From NCBI RefSeq assembly GCF_051622035.1, contig NC_135361.1:28265205-28329204 (forward strand): a stretch of DNA of 64,000 nt. Direction: 5' to 3'. The stretch is from Arctopsyche grandis (Eukaryota; Arthropoda; Insecta; Trichoptera; Hydropsychidae). Positions 12,293 to 22,508 of this stretch are shown here, in pieces. The notes beneath the pieces are model-generated. The model made no database searches. It was not told where the DNA came from and saw only the letters and a program-made list of their open reading frames with translations. Each line of letters begins with the position of its first letter. The first letter of the stretch is position 1. A program made the position numbers and the translations under genes.

Positions 12293-12808
12293 CCAGGTGG
12301 GCCTAACAGGTAACCCCAATGCGCCTTCCTGGCCAGAAACATTTAACATTTGATACAAGTATTATTAGTAGAGGTAGGACCGGAAGCGTGCCGTTCTTTG
12401 TTTTATGTTCGCCGTGCATTGTTCATTTTTATGATTTTTATGATGACTTTTTTTTGCACTCTAGCTTTGTAGTTTGCTCTATTTCCTGGAAAATAGACCC
12501 AAAATGCCCTGTTTCCTGGAAAAACACACTTCCGGTCCTACCTCTAATTATTAGTATTATACAGATCAAATATATATACCAATTAACACCCACAGAAACA
12601 TCTACGGTCAAATTTTTAAATTTGCGGCATTTAATGCAATTCAGCGAAATTCGAGATTGCGAGAAAGTGGGTAAGGTTGCCAATTTGTTGGAATCGTTTC
12701 ATTGGGAATCAGATAAATTGGCAAACTCAGATAGGAAACGATCTGATAGGAAATCCCAGGTCCGGCCAGCAGAGCATTATATGCTTACCGCTAGTATATT
12801 CTGCTGGT
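12293..12808 (-). repeat. tRNA-headed SINE interrupted by a MITE
   Basis: The 3' hairpin (CCAGGTGGGC ... GCCTTCCTGG) lies at the left, then part of the body, then the MITE at 12369..12546. The body continues to GAATCGTTTC, GGAAACGATC and the head remnant CCAGCAGA ... CTGCTGG at 12808. The B box is missing from the shortened head. The SINE was therefore in place before the MITE arrived. Confidence 0.85.
12369..12546. mobile_element. TAGAG-type MITE, copy 2, nested in SINE (duplication ATTATTAG)
   Basis: ATTATTAG occurs at 12361..12368 and 12547..12554. The ends are inverted: TAGAGGTAGGACCGGAAG, and the same read inward from the right. It is the longest member of the family here (178 bp) and carries extra internal DNA. 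Confidence 0.85.
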
Positions 12809-13947
12809 TAAGTTAATATTATAATGTTGATAATTTGATATGCGTGCTATGGCCAACACGCTAACGGCTACTTTTTGACGTTTCTCTGCTCGAACCAGTC
12901 GATCTTTGTTTTACAACTCTCTGGTTTTGGCTTGATTTTGGACTGAGAGTCTCTTTTTAGAACTGCGATATTTTACGAAATTTATATAAGACTATATTTT
13001 AAGCCATTTGCAGGTTATTTATTTGTAAAATTTGTAAATATAATTTAATATTTTTTCTTAATATATTTTTCAACATAAAACATTTAAAAATGTATTGTTT
13101 TAATAATTTGTGGGGGGTGGGGGGAGCTGAAAATCAATCTGTCTTGGGACGCCATTGTATATCCTCGGGCCGGGCCTGGCTCCGAGTAAGACAGCATTAA
13201 GAATCGATTGCTTTCGGCCTGATTGGATATAATTTCATCAGGCGGCCTTTCGATAAACTGACGATCCTTTCAGAAACAGGCTGAAGGAGAGGGATTTGGC
13301 CTCATGTTGAGAGTCACTGACATATGCTGCAAAACGAGTCGTGGAGTCTCAAAGAGTAGTGACTCATGCGCGTCGCATAAATATATTATACATATTCAGA
13401 TGTTTCTTTCTCAGGAAGTGTACACTCGACTGTCTTGTTTACTAATGGCAAATATGAAGTAACGGCCAAAAGGAAGAAAAAAACCAAGATAAAGAACTAC
13501 ATAGGTGTGGTCCCGATGGCACCTATATTACAATATGATGATATATTGTACGATACATCCAACACCGTGAGATATTCGTGAGGAAAATTCAAACCGGTGA
13601 TTAATATCCATTCTAAAGTTCAATATCTGAGCAATGCTTATCAATTGTAGAGATACCTACTAGCGTTAGATTATTATGATATATTTGATGTTATGAATAG
13701 TTTCCTATTGTATTCGACTATCAATCATAGGAAACGTAATAAAACAATATTTTTTCAAGGCTATACTTTGTATCTACTAGGGTTTGTAATTTCCCGGACT
13801 TTTTCAATTCTCGGGACGCGGAACGGAGCTCGGGATCATTCCCAGGTTTTCTGGGATCTCGGGACATACGACGTAAAAATTTGTATTTCAATATAATATA
13901 TTTTTTATTAATATAAAATTTATTTATAAAAAGTAAACAATATATGA

Positions 13948-13950
<3 letters not shown>
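12809..13950. other. Non-coding stretch with a possible hAT end
   Basis: Around 13777..13870 the words CTAGGGTTTGTAATTTCCCGG-like and TCTCGGGAC repeats resemble one end of a hAT MITE with CCCGGGA-rich termini, but no partner end is seen. The rest is unassigned AT-rich DNA. Confidence 0.3.

Positions 13951-14013
<63 letters not shown>
13951..14013. repeat. (TA)n microsatellite
   Basis: About 31 uninterrupted TA units. Open frames of alternating Ile/Tyr here are artefacts. Confidence 0.95.
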
Positions 14014-14016
<3 letters not shown>

Positions 14017-14411
14017 CTGAAAAAATATAATAATAAAATAAATTGATTTGAAAAGGCTTCTTAGGAATATTAAAGTATTTAAATGAGAATCCAAAAGCCT
14101 ATGTCTAGGAGAAAGGCTGGTGTAGAATATGAGCTTAATGGGCCACTGTTCGAAGAAGAGTATCTTCAAAAATTTTCATATGTACATATATAATACATAT
14201 ATACATCCATGATTAGTCAGGGTTTTTCAAATTAATTATTGCCAATTAATTTGATAAATTCGCCAAATTAAAATTTTCTTATCAGAGGGATATGCAAGAC
14301 TGAACGATTTTTAAATTTGCGAAAGGCTACGTTTCCGGATTTTACAAAAGGAGCAGCGCTCCCATGCGCTCCCGTCTATTTCGAGCCCTAGGCTGTGTAT
14401 ATGATGGGAGT

Positions 14412-14623
14412 GGTTCGGTGATTATTCCGCACATAGCGATTTTGCACACGTTACTTAAATCTTGATCACGAAATATCAGGCACCCAAAATGTCCATCCAT
14501 CAAGAGTTACCACGCGAAATATCATTCTATCAAGAAATTGAGTGTTAGATATTCCATATTCGCGATTTTCGTGGCCACGATTGTCGTGTGCGCAATCGCA
14601 TTGTGCGAAATAGTCCGTTTACC
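14412..14623. mobile_element. GGTTCGGTGATTATTCCGC MITE, copy A
   Basis: It starts GGTTCGGTGATTATTCCGCA and ends with a diverged copy of the inverted end (TAGTCCGTTTACC). It matches the better-preserved copy at 18801..18997. Flanking 9-mers agree only in part, so the duplication has decayed. Confidence 0.65.
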
Positions 14624-15243
14624 GCTGAGAGCAGTCAACTTGTCGATTCGACTTCTTCCTGCGGTGACTATCCATTTCAATGAAAATATTACATACATAT
14701 TTGGGGTATAAATACATTATTTATATATTATGAGATTCTTTCTAAAAGAAAAGTGTTTACAAGTCGAATACATCTTATATTATATATTACAAGTCAGTCT
14801 TATTGCACAACGTAATACACTTCACTTCGACAAGGTGTTGCGTTTCGCGCTTGACTTATGACACTGATTTGTCAAACTTGACAGTCGAACGGGTTCGCAT
14901 TGTAAAATGTCAAAGGGTTCTCTTACAATGAAATTCTGCATCGACACGTTGACATATCGCTTTTTCTCATTGTTCGTACCCATACATATAATACGCTCGC
15001 TTTAGATCTGAAAGTTCCAATGTCAAAATACACATACATACATACATATGTACATACATATGTTCCTTATACTTACATTTCCATATCCTTTGATAAAACG
15101 AAAACTTCGCGTACTCTCGGAAGCTTATTCTCTATAAACTTAAACTAATGTGTCTGAAACTTTAATACGAAATATGATAAGCTCTGCTAATTTAAAAAAA
15201 TATATATTAAACCTCCAGCTGATTGTTACCCAATGATTATTAA
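14624..15243. other. Non-coding stretch, nothing recognised
   Basis: Contains CATA/CATATG microsatellite bits near 15030..15062. No gene or bounded repeat is supported. Confidence 0.3.
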
Positions 15244-15505
15244 CCAGCAGCAAAAAATAGTGGCTAGCATTAAATGCTTTCGAACAAAGTGGTCACGGGT
15301 TCAATTCCACCGGTTGCTGCTGGCTAGACCTTAGATATTTGACTTTAGGTCGATCGTTTCCTATCCTAGTTTGCCAGTTTATCTGATTTTTATTGAAACG
15401 GTTCCAACAAATTGCCAACCTTTACCCATTTTCTCGAAAAGCTTTTCAGTATCTCGAATTTTGCTGATTTCTATAAATGCTGCAAATTTGTCCATATATA
15501 TGTAT
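15244..15505 (+). repeat. tRNA-headed SINE, 5' two thirds
   Basis: The head CCAGCAGC ... GCTGCTGG encloses an A-box-like TGGCTAGCATT and a B-box GGTTCAATTCC. The core GGTCGATCGTTTCCTATC, GAAACGGTTCCAACAAATTG and the AAATGCTGCAAATTTGTCC segment follow. The 3' hairpin is absent. Confidence 0.85.
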
Positions 15506-15626
15506 GTCTCTTTGGAACGATGTTTATATTTTCCTTTTATAATACTTTGTATAATGTTTGACCATAGTTGTCATGTTTAATATAAATATATGGGTGTATA
15601 CTTGTATATATACATATGTATATAAT

Positions 15627-15735
15627 TAAAGCCCGGACCCAGAAGGTGCCGCGTATTGTTCAAATGTTGTAAATGCATTGTTAAAGGATTTACAACAATG
15701 GAACAATGAGCGGCACCTTGGCTATCCTACCTCTA
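15627..15735. mobile_element. TAGAG-type MITE, copy 3 (duplication TATATAAT)
   Basis: A 109-bp element has TATATAAT at 15619..15626 and 15736..15743. The left end is TAAAGCCCGGACCCAGAAGG. The right end read inward is TAGAGGTAGGATAGCCAAGG. Confidence 0.8.
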
Positions 15736-15743
15736 TATATAAT

Positions 15744-16433
15744 ATTATATATGTAAAAACGGACGCGATGTATGTACATATGTATGTATCAATCAGAGTT
15801 AAGTGGTCGAGGAGACGCGGGGAAGTGAGGGGTGTGGAGCGTCTCACATGTGCGACGTCAGGCCGAGCGACGGGAGCGTACACACATACACACATCCACA
15901 AAGACACACACACACATTCATTAATTATATTGAACGGATGAACGGGTTGGATCGGTGAGCGCACTCAAATTTTTACAACATTAGTAATTAATAATTTTAA
16001 TCTGTATACCACACTCGTCGCTTTGGATCAATCTGTTAAGTCGATTGTGTATGATTGATTGAAATAAAATAAATAAATCATATCATATATACAATATCAC
16101 TATCCTGTGTGTCTGTCTGAGATAACGTTCGCCGTACAATAATAGTCGTTTCGATTCGACACACACAGCAAAACCACTGCCAAAACGTATATACGAATAT
16201 AATAAAAAAACTTCTATTTATATTGTTTATTACCAATATTTCCTCTAGGCAAATAGACGGCGCCAAGTCTTTCAGCGTTTACCGCCATCTATTGAAAATT
16301 TATTCAATTAATTAATTTTTCTATTGGTGTTTTATATTTTTTACGTGTAGTTAGGTAGGTAGTTTTTTTTAAATTAAATATAAATATATTTAAAAGGTAT
16401 TTGAAAAAAATTCGACCGCGTGCGGATAGAACC
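15744..16433. other. Non-coding stretch with simple repeats
   Basis: Contains a CA-rich run at about 15880..15918 and GC-richer DNA near 15800..15870. No exon is recognised. Confidence 0.3.
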
Positions 16434-16862
16434 GGTCTCCGTGACGAGCCAGAATGTTAAATTACAGAAAACACAAATATCGGAAGGCAAAGATCGAAAA
16501 TCGAAAGATCTTAAGTCGAAAGATCAAAAAAAAAAGGGTGCATGGTAAACGGTACATACTCACGTACATACTCACGTACATACTCACGTACATACTCACT
16601 TAATTTGCGCGAGCAGGATACAACAGGAACAAGAGGAACAGGCTTTTCCTCCCGTATTCTGCGCGCGCACATTAATACGGGAGGAAAAGCCTGTTCCTCT
16701 TGTTCCTGTTGTATCCTGCTCACGCAAATTAAGTGAGTATGTACCGTTTACCATGCACCATTTTTTTTTGATCTTTCGACTTAAGATCTTTCGATTTTCG
16801 ATCTTTGCCTTCCGATATTTGCGTTTTCTGTCGTTTAACATTCTGTCTCGTCACGTAGACCC
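16434..16862. mobile_element. Long palindromic foldback element, copy 1
   Basis: Nearly the whole element is one inverted repeat: GGTCTCCGTGACGAGCC at the left and GGTCTACGTGACGAGAC read inward from the right. The arms share ATCGGAAGGCAAAGATCG, GAAAGATCTTAAGTCGAAAG and GGAACAAGAGGAACAGGC. The left arm alone holds about four copies of a 12-bp unit (ACGTACATACTC, about 16557..16606). No target duplication is evident. No protein is encoded; open frames here are palindromic artefacts. Confidence 0.85.
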
Positions 16863-17058
16863 GTTACAACGTTATTATATTTGCTAGTACAAATCTTATA
16901 TGTTTTAATTTTAAAACCCAAGTGGCCAACAATTGTAAACTTTAATAATAGCAGGATCTTATTTTTTTGAAATCCCCAGTACTGTGCGATTAGTATGATT
17001 GTAAACTGAACTAATATGAAAAAGTAGTTTCTCTAATGTTTCATTCTCTTCTTTCCAG
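16863..17058 (+). other. End of the intron before the first visible Dok-7 exon
   Basis: Intronic DNA ends in a pyrimidine tract and CTTTCCAG at 17051..17058, a good acceptor for the exon that starts at 17059. Confidence 0.7.
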
Positions 17059-17455
17059 ATTGTATCCACCTTCAGCTGTATCGTGATGCCAAGGAGCGCC
17101 AGAAGAATGGCCAGACGAAGGCTTCCCTTTCGCTGCAGCAATACCTGGGCTTGGAGTGCGGCTTCACCTTGGATAAAGAGTCCAACACTTTGGCCCTAGT
17201 TTGCCGAGATGTGACTGCAGTTTTGGCCTTTCCTGCCCACGAAGCTTTGCTCCAGTGGCGCGTGCGTGCCGCCAAGCAGCTAGGCGAGTCCCGCACGATG
17301 CCTGCTCTAGTGGCTCTTGCTCCACCAAAAAGCCGAGTGCCACGTGGTCCTGTTCGAGTACACGTGAGGCACGTGCCAGCTTTGCCCAGCACTGTTTGCA
17401 TCACTTCTGGTGTACCACCCAAGCTGCTAGCTGTCTGGGATGTCGCCGATCTCAG
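17059..17455 (+). CDS. Dok7: Dok-7 exon: PH end and PTB start
   Basis: Acceptor CTTTCCAG, donor CAG|GTGAGC at 17456. It opens with two bases of a split codon (AT, probably Asp with an upstream G) and closes with AG, completed to Arg by the next exon. It is markedly GC-richer than the surrounding intron. The long open frame on the opposite strand (17072..17422) is a shadow. Confidence 0.9.
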
Positions 17456-20400
17456 GTGAGCCTATTTACTATATGCATTCCTCTTTGAGTACTACTGCTT
17501 CTTATCGCTAGATACACCGTATTGGGTGTTTTATTTCCTCTCCGTCCCTTAACATTTCTATCGAGAAATACATATGTTTGGAGTATGTAGTCAGCTGATT
17601 GATTCATTCTTGGCAACCTTGGATAGGCTTCTGTATATCTGGTATCTTGGTTGACATTGTAGGGGTCCTACAACATAGTCGACTTTGGGTCACCATCCTA
17701 TGAGTTGGGACCGATTCGACCATGTTGGTAGCTACTACTTTACTTCTCTCCCACCTGTAATGTTTACAATATTACCATCATTTCATTCTTTTCGCCTCCA
17801 CAGCACCATTTGTTTTTCCTATGAGATGAAACTTACTATTCAGGATAGCAATAAGGATTCTTTCTAGTTTAGAATATACCAATCAAATGGAAATATGATC
17901 GTTTTGCCATGAAGAAGTGTTGATTGTGAGCAACCTAAGGATGATGTTAGTTATCTTCTAAGAAAATCGAACATCAAACATTACCATCAACATAGAGATA
18001 TCTATGGGCAAATTTTTGCAGCATTTTTAAATATCAACAAATTATGAGATGCTGTAAGCTCAAATATTGCGAGAAATAGAACAGGATTAAATAAGTTTAC
18101 AATGTTTTAAAACACACAACGAGTTTAACTTTACTCTACCGCCCATGTCTCCTGACAACCAGATCCTACAATCATGTATTAGTTTTAAAATATTGTGGGA
18201 TATTAAGTATCATTTGTACAAATTACAAGTGATGATGTGCCTAGCTTAATTTTATGAATCCGATTGCATACTATCTTTTATTGATATTTTGAGTTTTAAA
18301 TGGCGTCATATTATCAATAGCCTGCTATTCAGTTATTGCTATTTGAATAGGACTGTCTTGTTCTCTGAATAATGTGTTTTCGGAATTTCTACCCCTCTGT
18401 ATACGTATACTAAAGTGCATGTTACTCATTAGGGTGTGGCTCATTTTTAGTCACCCACCCTCGATGTGTTCAGTTAGTCAGTTACTATCATGCGTGGAAT
18501 CACTCATTGTAAATGTAGATGTAGAATATTTAATTCAATACCTCAAAGGCCAATTCGAGCAGATAGGGTTTTATAACCTGCAAAATGAATATTTATGAAT
18601 CATAGTATTTTATTGCCTCAGGACGTAATTTAACTAGAAAAAAAACGTGACGTTGAATGGTTGAATTGTTCGTAAATGATATTTTATGTAGTTCTATATA
18701 TGTTTTTTAACATTTTTTTTCGAGTTCCATTTGCTTCTTCGTATATATATGTACATACATATGTACAATTGATTTCTTTAAGACATATATAGTTAAGAAC
18801 GGTTCGGTGATTATTCCGCAAAAAGCCATCTTGCGCACGTCACTAAAACCTCGATGGTGGAACATCTGGCACCCAAAAACACCATCAATCGAAATATGTA
18901 CTAACGAGAACTCGAGTGCCAGATATTCCGTATTCGCGATTTTTGCGGTAACGATTGTCGTGCGTGCGATCCCATTGTGCGGAATAATCCGTTTACCGTT
19001 AAGAACAGGTAGCAGTAGTAATACATGCTAAAATTTTGTTTGTGCATCAACCTTTGTATGACTTTCAACCTTCAATCTTTACTAATCTAATACTTTAAAT
19101 TAGTCTAATATAATACTAAAAAGTAGAATTTTTTTTTTTAAATAATTTCATATCAATTTCTATATTTTCTAAAGAACCTTTCTTTATTTTCAGACGCTAT
19201 GGAATGGTAGATGGTCGCCTATGTTTCGAAGTGGGTACTCGTGGTGGTCGCTTAGAAGGTGCTTGGGCACTCTTGGCCGATAGAGCAGATAAATTAGTGG
19301 AAGCACTTGCAGCTTCTGCTTCAACGTCACGATCTAGCATAAGTAAAAAATCTTCAAAAGCCTTAAAAAACATATTGTACTCTCTAATAAAACAAATCCT
19401 CTTATTATTGCCATTGAACTTCCAGGCAACGACAACAGAAAGCAACTCCAACTGAAGATAGACAAACGACTATCAGACATGAACGACTCTGCCGACATGG
19501 ATATGACTCCGAGTTGGAATCTAGATCAAATGTCCGAAGCTGAGAGCAGCATAGGCTTCGGAGATTCGGCTTCCGTGATAGACGGGCAGATTTCGAAGCA
19601 CGGCAGCAGCGAATCAAGGGAGTCTCTCAGGCCGGTCAATCTTGGCCGGTGCATGAGTTGCATGAGTCATTTGGGTGCACCGGTGGCAGGGTCTGCAGCC
19701 AGTAGCGCTAGTGGAGCGTGGACTGCAATGGATTCCTTCAACGAGATGAGACCGGAGACGGACAGAGCGTCGTTGTATTCCCGGTCGAGCGGCGGCACGT
19801 CCGAGTATTCAGTTCCTAAAACCTTCTGGAAAGATTGTAGCATGAGTTCCAAGAGTGCCAGTCCAATTTGTCCCCTACCTCCCGGTCCAATAGTTCAAAT
19901 GAGGAACAGTTGCACGTGCCAATGTCTTCGTAGTCAGAAGAGCTTCAGCGGACCTTATGAAAATTATGATGTACCTAAACCTCCAATGCCTCTCATTCAA
20001 GTAAGATTTATTTGTAAAAAATTATTCAATCTTATCCTCATCTATTCATATTCATTATATACTAATATTTTATTTAAATAGTGTATTAAAATGACTTCAA
20101 TTTGATTTTAGGAATATCCTGCTTCATCACCCAGTATGCGAAAATCAGATTCAAACTATGACGTGCCAAAGAATTTGAAAAAGTGTCTTACAAAAGACAT
20201 TATTAGCTGTACATGTTCTCACAACAACATAGTTAAAAGCATATCAATACCTTTCACACCGACTGCAGAAATCGCAAGCGAAGACGCCGATAGCCTGAAT
20301 AATCAATTAGATTTGCACATAGAAGCACAAGCATCTTCTTCGCACTCCAACTACACCAATATTGAACCGATTACTGATAGTACTATGAATAAAACCACCC

Positions 20401-22508
20401 AAGAACAGCCCAGTGTAGATATGTCGTTAATCTTAGACGAATTCGAAAGTTCAGCGCAAATACTGAGGAACGCTGGATTCTGTCAGGACGAGATTGATGG
20501 CCTCGAGGATATACCTGAGAACGAGCCGTTGTGCATGAATCACGAACATCATTATTCTTGTACAGATTCTCAAAACACTAAAACTTCATTGAGTAATTAT
20601 AATACACCTGAGAAAAGCTTCGGAGTGAAGGGATTTGAATCATCTTTTGCGGAAAATTCAACGCTGACAAGACGGAAGAGTAGTTCGGCTGACTTTTTAA
20701 AGAAAGCAGAAGCATTCTTTGACATGGCCAAAAGCAATAGTCATAAAGACGTGTCAACAGATTTGAACCCATTGACTAAAAACAACTATAGTAACATGAT
20801 GCTTGAAAATTTTATAAATCTGAATCACCAAACCGTCATTCGGAAGAGTGATCTTGTGAAGCCGGAGAAGCCGGTCAAACCCGACACTACGTTTCTTTCC
20901 AAGTTCAGAGACTCTGTAAAGATTCGCAGGTCTTCGAGCGCCCCGAGCAAGTCAGAAAAGAATAGGGATTCTTCGAGTTCGAGCGACTCGGGCGTTTCAA
21001 CGGGTTCGTTGAAGTATCCGAAGTATGATGGGGCCGAACTTGATTTGCCCATTATGAAGCACGCTTGTCAAAACAAAACCAACAGGAAGACAATAGACTA
21101 TTCCCCGATTTCTATCACCTCAACAACGTCTGATCCGATGCAACAAATTTCGTTCAAGTTCCACGAGGTTCCCAATATGATCAAGTCGGAATCGTTCGAT
21201 GCCGGCCCGATGAACTGCATCAGAAGACATAATAAAGGTGTGTTTTTAAGACTGATTAGTTACTTGTAGTGAGATTATACGAATTTGGTATTGTACTAAA
21301 GGTTATATTTGTTGTTGGTAGATAACAATAAGCCGTAAATTTCATATTTATATTTAATTGTGAATATGAAAAAAAAAATGGTAAAAACTGCCTACCTACA
21401 ATCTAAAACGCCGATGGAAAATATAATTAATTAAATAAATTTTCAATAGATAGCGACTTATCGCTGTCTATTAGCCTAAATGAAACTTTGGTAGCAAACA
21501 GTATATATATATATTTTTTTTCTTTTATTATTATATTCGTACGTTTTGTTGGCAGTGTTTCAGCTGTGATGTACATATGTATCACAGCTAAAAGCCTAGC
21601 CAGCAGCATAGATCGGTAGTTCAGCTTCTGCTTAGCGTCGAGAGGCGTCGGGTTCGATTCCTGGGCCCGGGCCTCGAATGAAAATCAATTTTCCAGAGTA
21701 TGCTGTTGGTCAGACTTGGATTTGTGACTCCAGGTTGATCGTTTCCTATCAGAGTTTGCCAATTTTCTCTGATTTCATTGTTGAAACGGTTCCCGGAAAA
21801 AAAAAATTGGCTAAAAATCCTTCCTACCTACTATGTCACCACTATTTGAAGTATGATTGATGTACAATAAAATTTATGTACAATTTATAGATGTTTCGTT
21901 AATTTGCGAGTTTTTCAGTGTCTCGTAATTCAACGACTTGTAATAAAAATGCTGCATTTTTAATTGTAATTGGCCAGGAAGGCGCATTGGGATTTACCTG
22001 TAAGGTCTTCCTGGTATATATGTAAAAAAATAGATAAATTGGTATGTCGAATCGAAACGACTATTATATAGTACGGTGAGTGTTATCTTATACAGACACA
22101 CAGAATAGCGATATTATATATACATATATATGATGGGTCGAAAAGTTTCAAAATGAATCCTATTTCAATGAATTAACAAAATAATATTATTTCTACACAC
22201 ATTTCATGTTGAATTGTTGTTTTTAGATAAACTTAGTACAAATTTTCATATGTGTAACATAAATTATGTCGAATATTTCAGGTTTGCCTTCTTTGGATAG
22301 TCATGGCGGCGTGCGCAGTCCGAGCAGCTGCGGTTCCGAAACATCCGACTATCTCGAGACGTTATCCATGTCTTCGATCAGCTCCAACGAAACAAGCAGT
22401 CGCTGCATAACACGTCCTCGCTCAGGTCGTGAATACAGCACCATCCAGAACACTCTGAGACGACAGAATGCCTGCGAACGTTGCTGCCATCTGCCGCAGG
22501 AGATTTGA
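17059..22508 (+). CDS. Dok7: Dok-7-type PH/PTB adaptor, 3' five exons (partial gene)
   Basis: Exons 17059..17455, 19194..19342, 19426..20000, 20112..21237 and 22282..22508 join in phase to 823 codons plus a split first codon. The start resembles the second half of the vertebrate DOK7 PH domain (LYRDAKERQ, SLSLQQYLGLE, LALVCRDV, then an EALLQW helix). An IRS-type PTB domain follows, with VWDVADLRRYG across the first splice and CFEVGTRGG next. The rest is a long Ser-rich tail with YxxP motifs (NYDVPK twice, NYNTPE) and EYSTIQ near the end. In vertebrates Dok-7 binds and activates the muscle kinase MuSK, and its YxxP tyrosines recruit Crk-family SH2 adaptors; this role is inferred here by homology. 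The exon with the start codon and first PH strands was not found and should lie upstream. Orthology looks secure; function in this animal is inference. Confidence 0.88.
17456..19193 (+). other. Dok-7 intron (1738 bp) with repeats
   Basis: Bounded by GTGAGC and TTATTTTCAG. Contains a degraded repeat at about 17960..18180 shared with 9700..9845, and the MITE at 18801..18997. Confidence 0.8.
18801..18997. mobile_element. GGTTCGGTGATTATTCCGC MITE, copy B (9-bp duplication GTTAAGAAC)
   Basis: GTTAAGAAC occurs at 18792..18800 and 18998..19006. The inverted ends are GGTTCGGTGATTATTCCGCA and GGTAAACGGATTATTCCGCA. At 197 bp it is the best-preserved of three copies. A 9-bp duplication suits Mutator-like transposases but does not prove that class. 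It sits inside a Dok-7 intron. Confidence 0.8.
19194..19342 (+). CDS. Dok7: Dok-7 exon: PTB domain end
   Basis: Acceptor TTATTTTCAG at 19193; the donor is GT at 19343 (ATAA|GTAAAA). It codes RRYGMVDGRLCFEVGTRGG and the C-terminal PTB helix (ADKLVEALAAS). The final A joins GC of the next exon to give Ser. Reading through without splicing reaches a stop at 19455, which supports the intron. Confidence 0.88.
19343..19425 (+). other. Very short Dok-7 intron (83 bp)
   Basis: GTAAAAAA donor and ACTTCCAG acceptor. The phase (one base left, two bases right) restores a Ser codon and an uninterrupted frame. Confidence 0.8.
19426..20000 (+). CDS. Dok7: Dok-7 exon: Ser-rich tail with first YDVP motif
   Basis: Starts with two bases of a split Ser codon. 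Codes NDNRKQLQLKIDKRLSDMND, a serine-rich stretch, and ends ENYDVPKPPMPLIQ at the donor CAA|GTAAGA. Phase 0 at the 3' side. Confidence 0.88.
20112..21237 (+). CDS. Dok7: Dok-7 exon: long disordered tail with YxxP motifs
   Basis: Acceptor TTTTAG at 20111, donor AAAG|GTGTGT at 21238. Codes NYDVPKNLKK near its start, YTNIEP, a stretch with acidic DEFESSAQILRNAGFC, NYNTPEKS, RRKSSSADFLKKAEAF and a basic/serine-rich segment (KIRRSSSAPSKSEKN). The last G joins GT of the next exon to form Gly. Confidence 0.88.
21238..22281 (+). other. Last Dok-7 intron (1044 bp) with a SINE
   Basis: GTGTGT donor and ATATTTCAG acceptor. Carries a near full-length SINE at 21600..22020. Confidence 0.8.
21600..22020 (+). 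repeat. tRNA-headed SINE in Dok-7 intron, near full length
   Basis: Head CCAGCAGC with GGTAGTTCAG and the B box GGTTCGATTCC, then an extra segment (GAAAATCAATTTTCCAGAGT), the core, and a body with CCTACTATGTCACCACTATT. It ends with the hairpin CCAGGAAGGC ... TCTTCCTGG. The body is shared closely with the minus-strand copy at 50868..51203, so both form one subfamily. Confidence 0.85.
22282..22508 (+). CDS. Dok7: Dok-7 last coding exon
   Basis: Codes GLPSLDSHGG, SSCGSETSDYLETLSMSSIS, then SGREYSTIQNTLRRQNACER and CCHLPQEI before TGA at 22506..22508. The high serine and YxxI content fits the C-terminal tail. Confidence 0.88.

Noticed and set aside
12319-12816. 165-codon open frame
   Set aside because: It runs across a SINE and a nested MITE, so it is a chance frame in transposon DNA.
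1-17058. Missing first coding exon of Dok-7
   Set aside because: I looked for an ATG exon coding the usual KKWK.RW start of the PH domain ending in a G before a GT donor and found none by eye. A sensitive protein-to-DNA search could still find one.
17072-17422. 116-codon frame opposite the first visible Dok-7 exon
   Set aside because: It is a shadow of the GC-rich coding exon on the plus strand, whose domain match and splice sites are clear.
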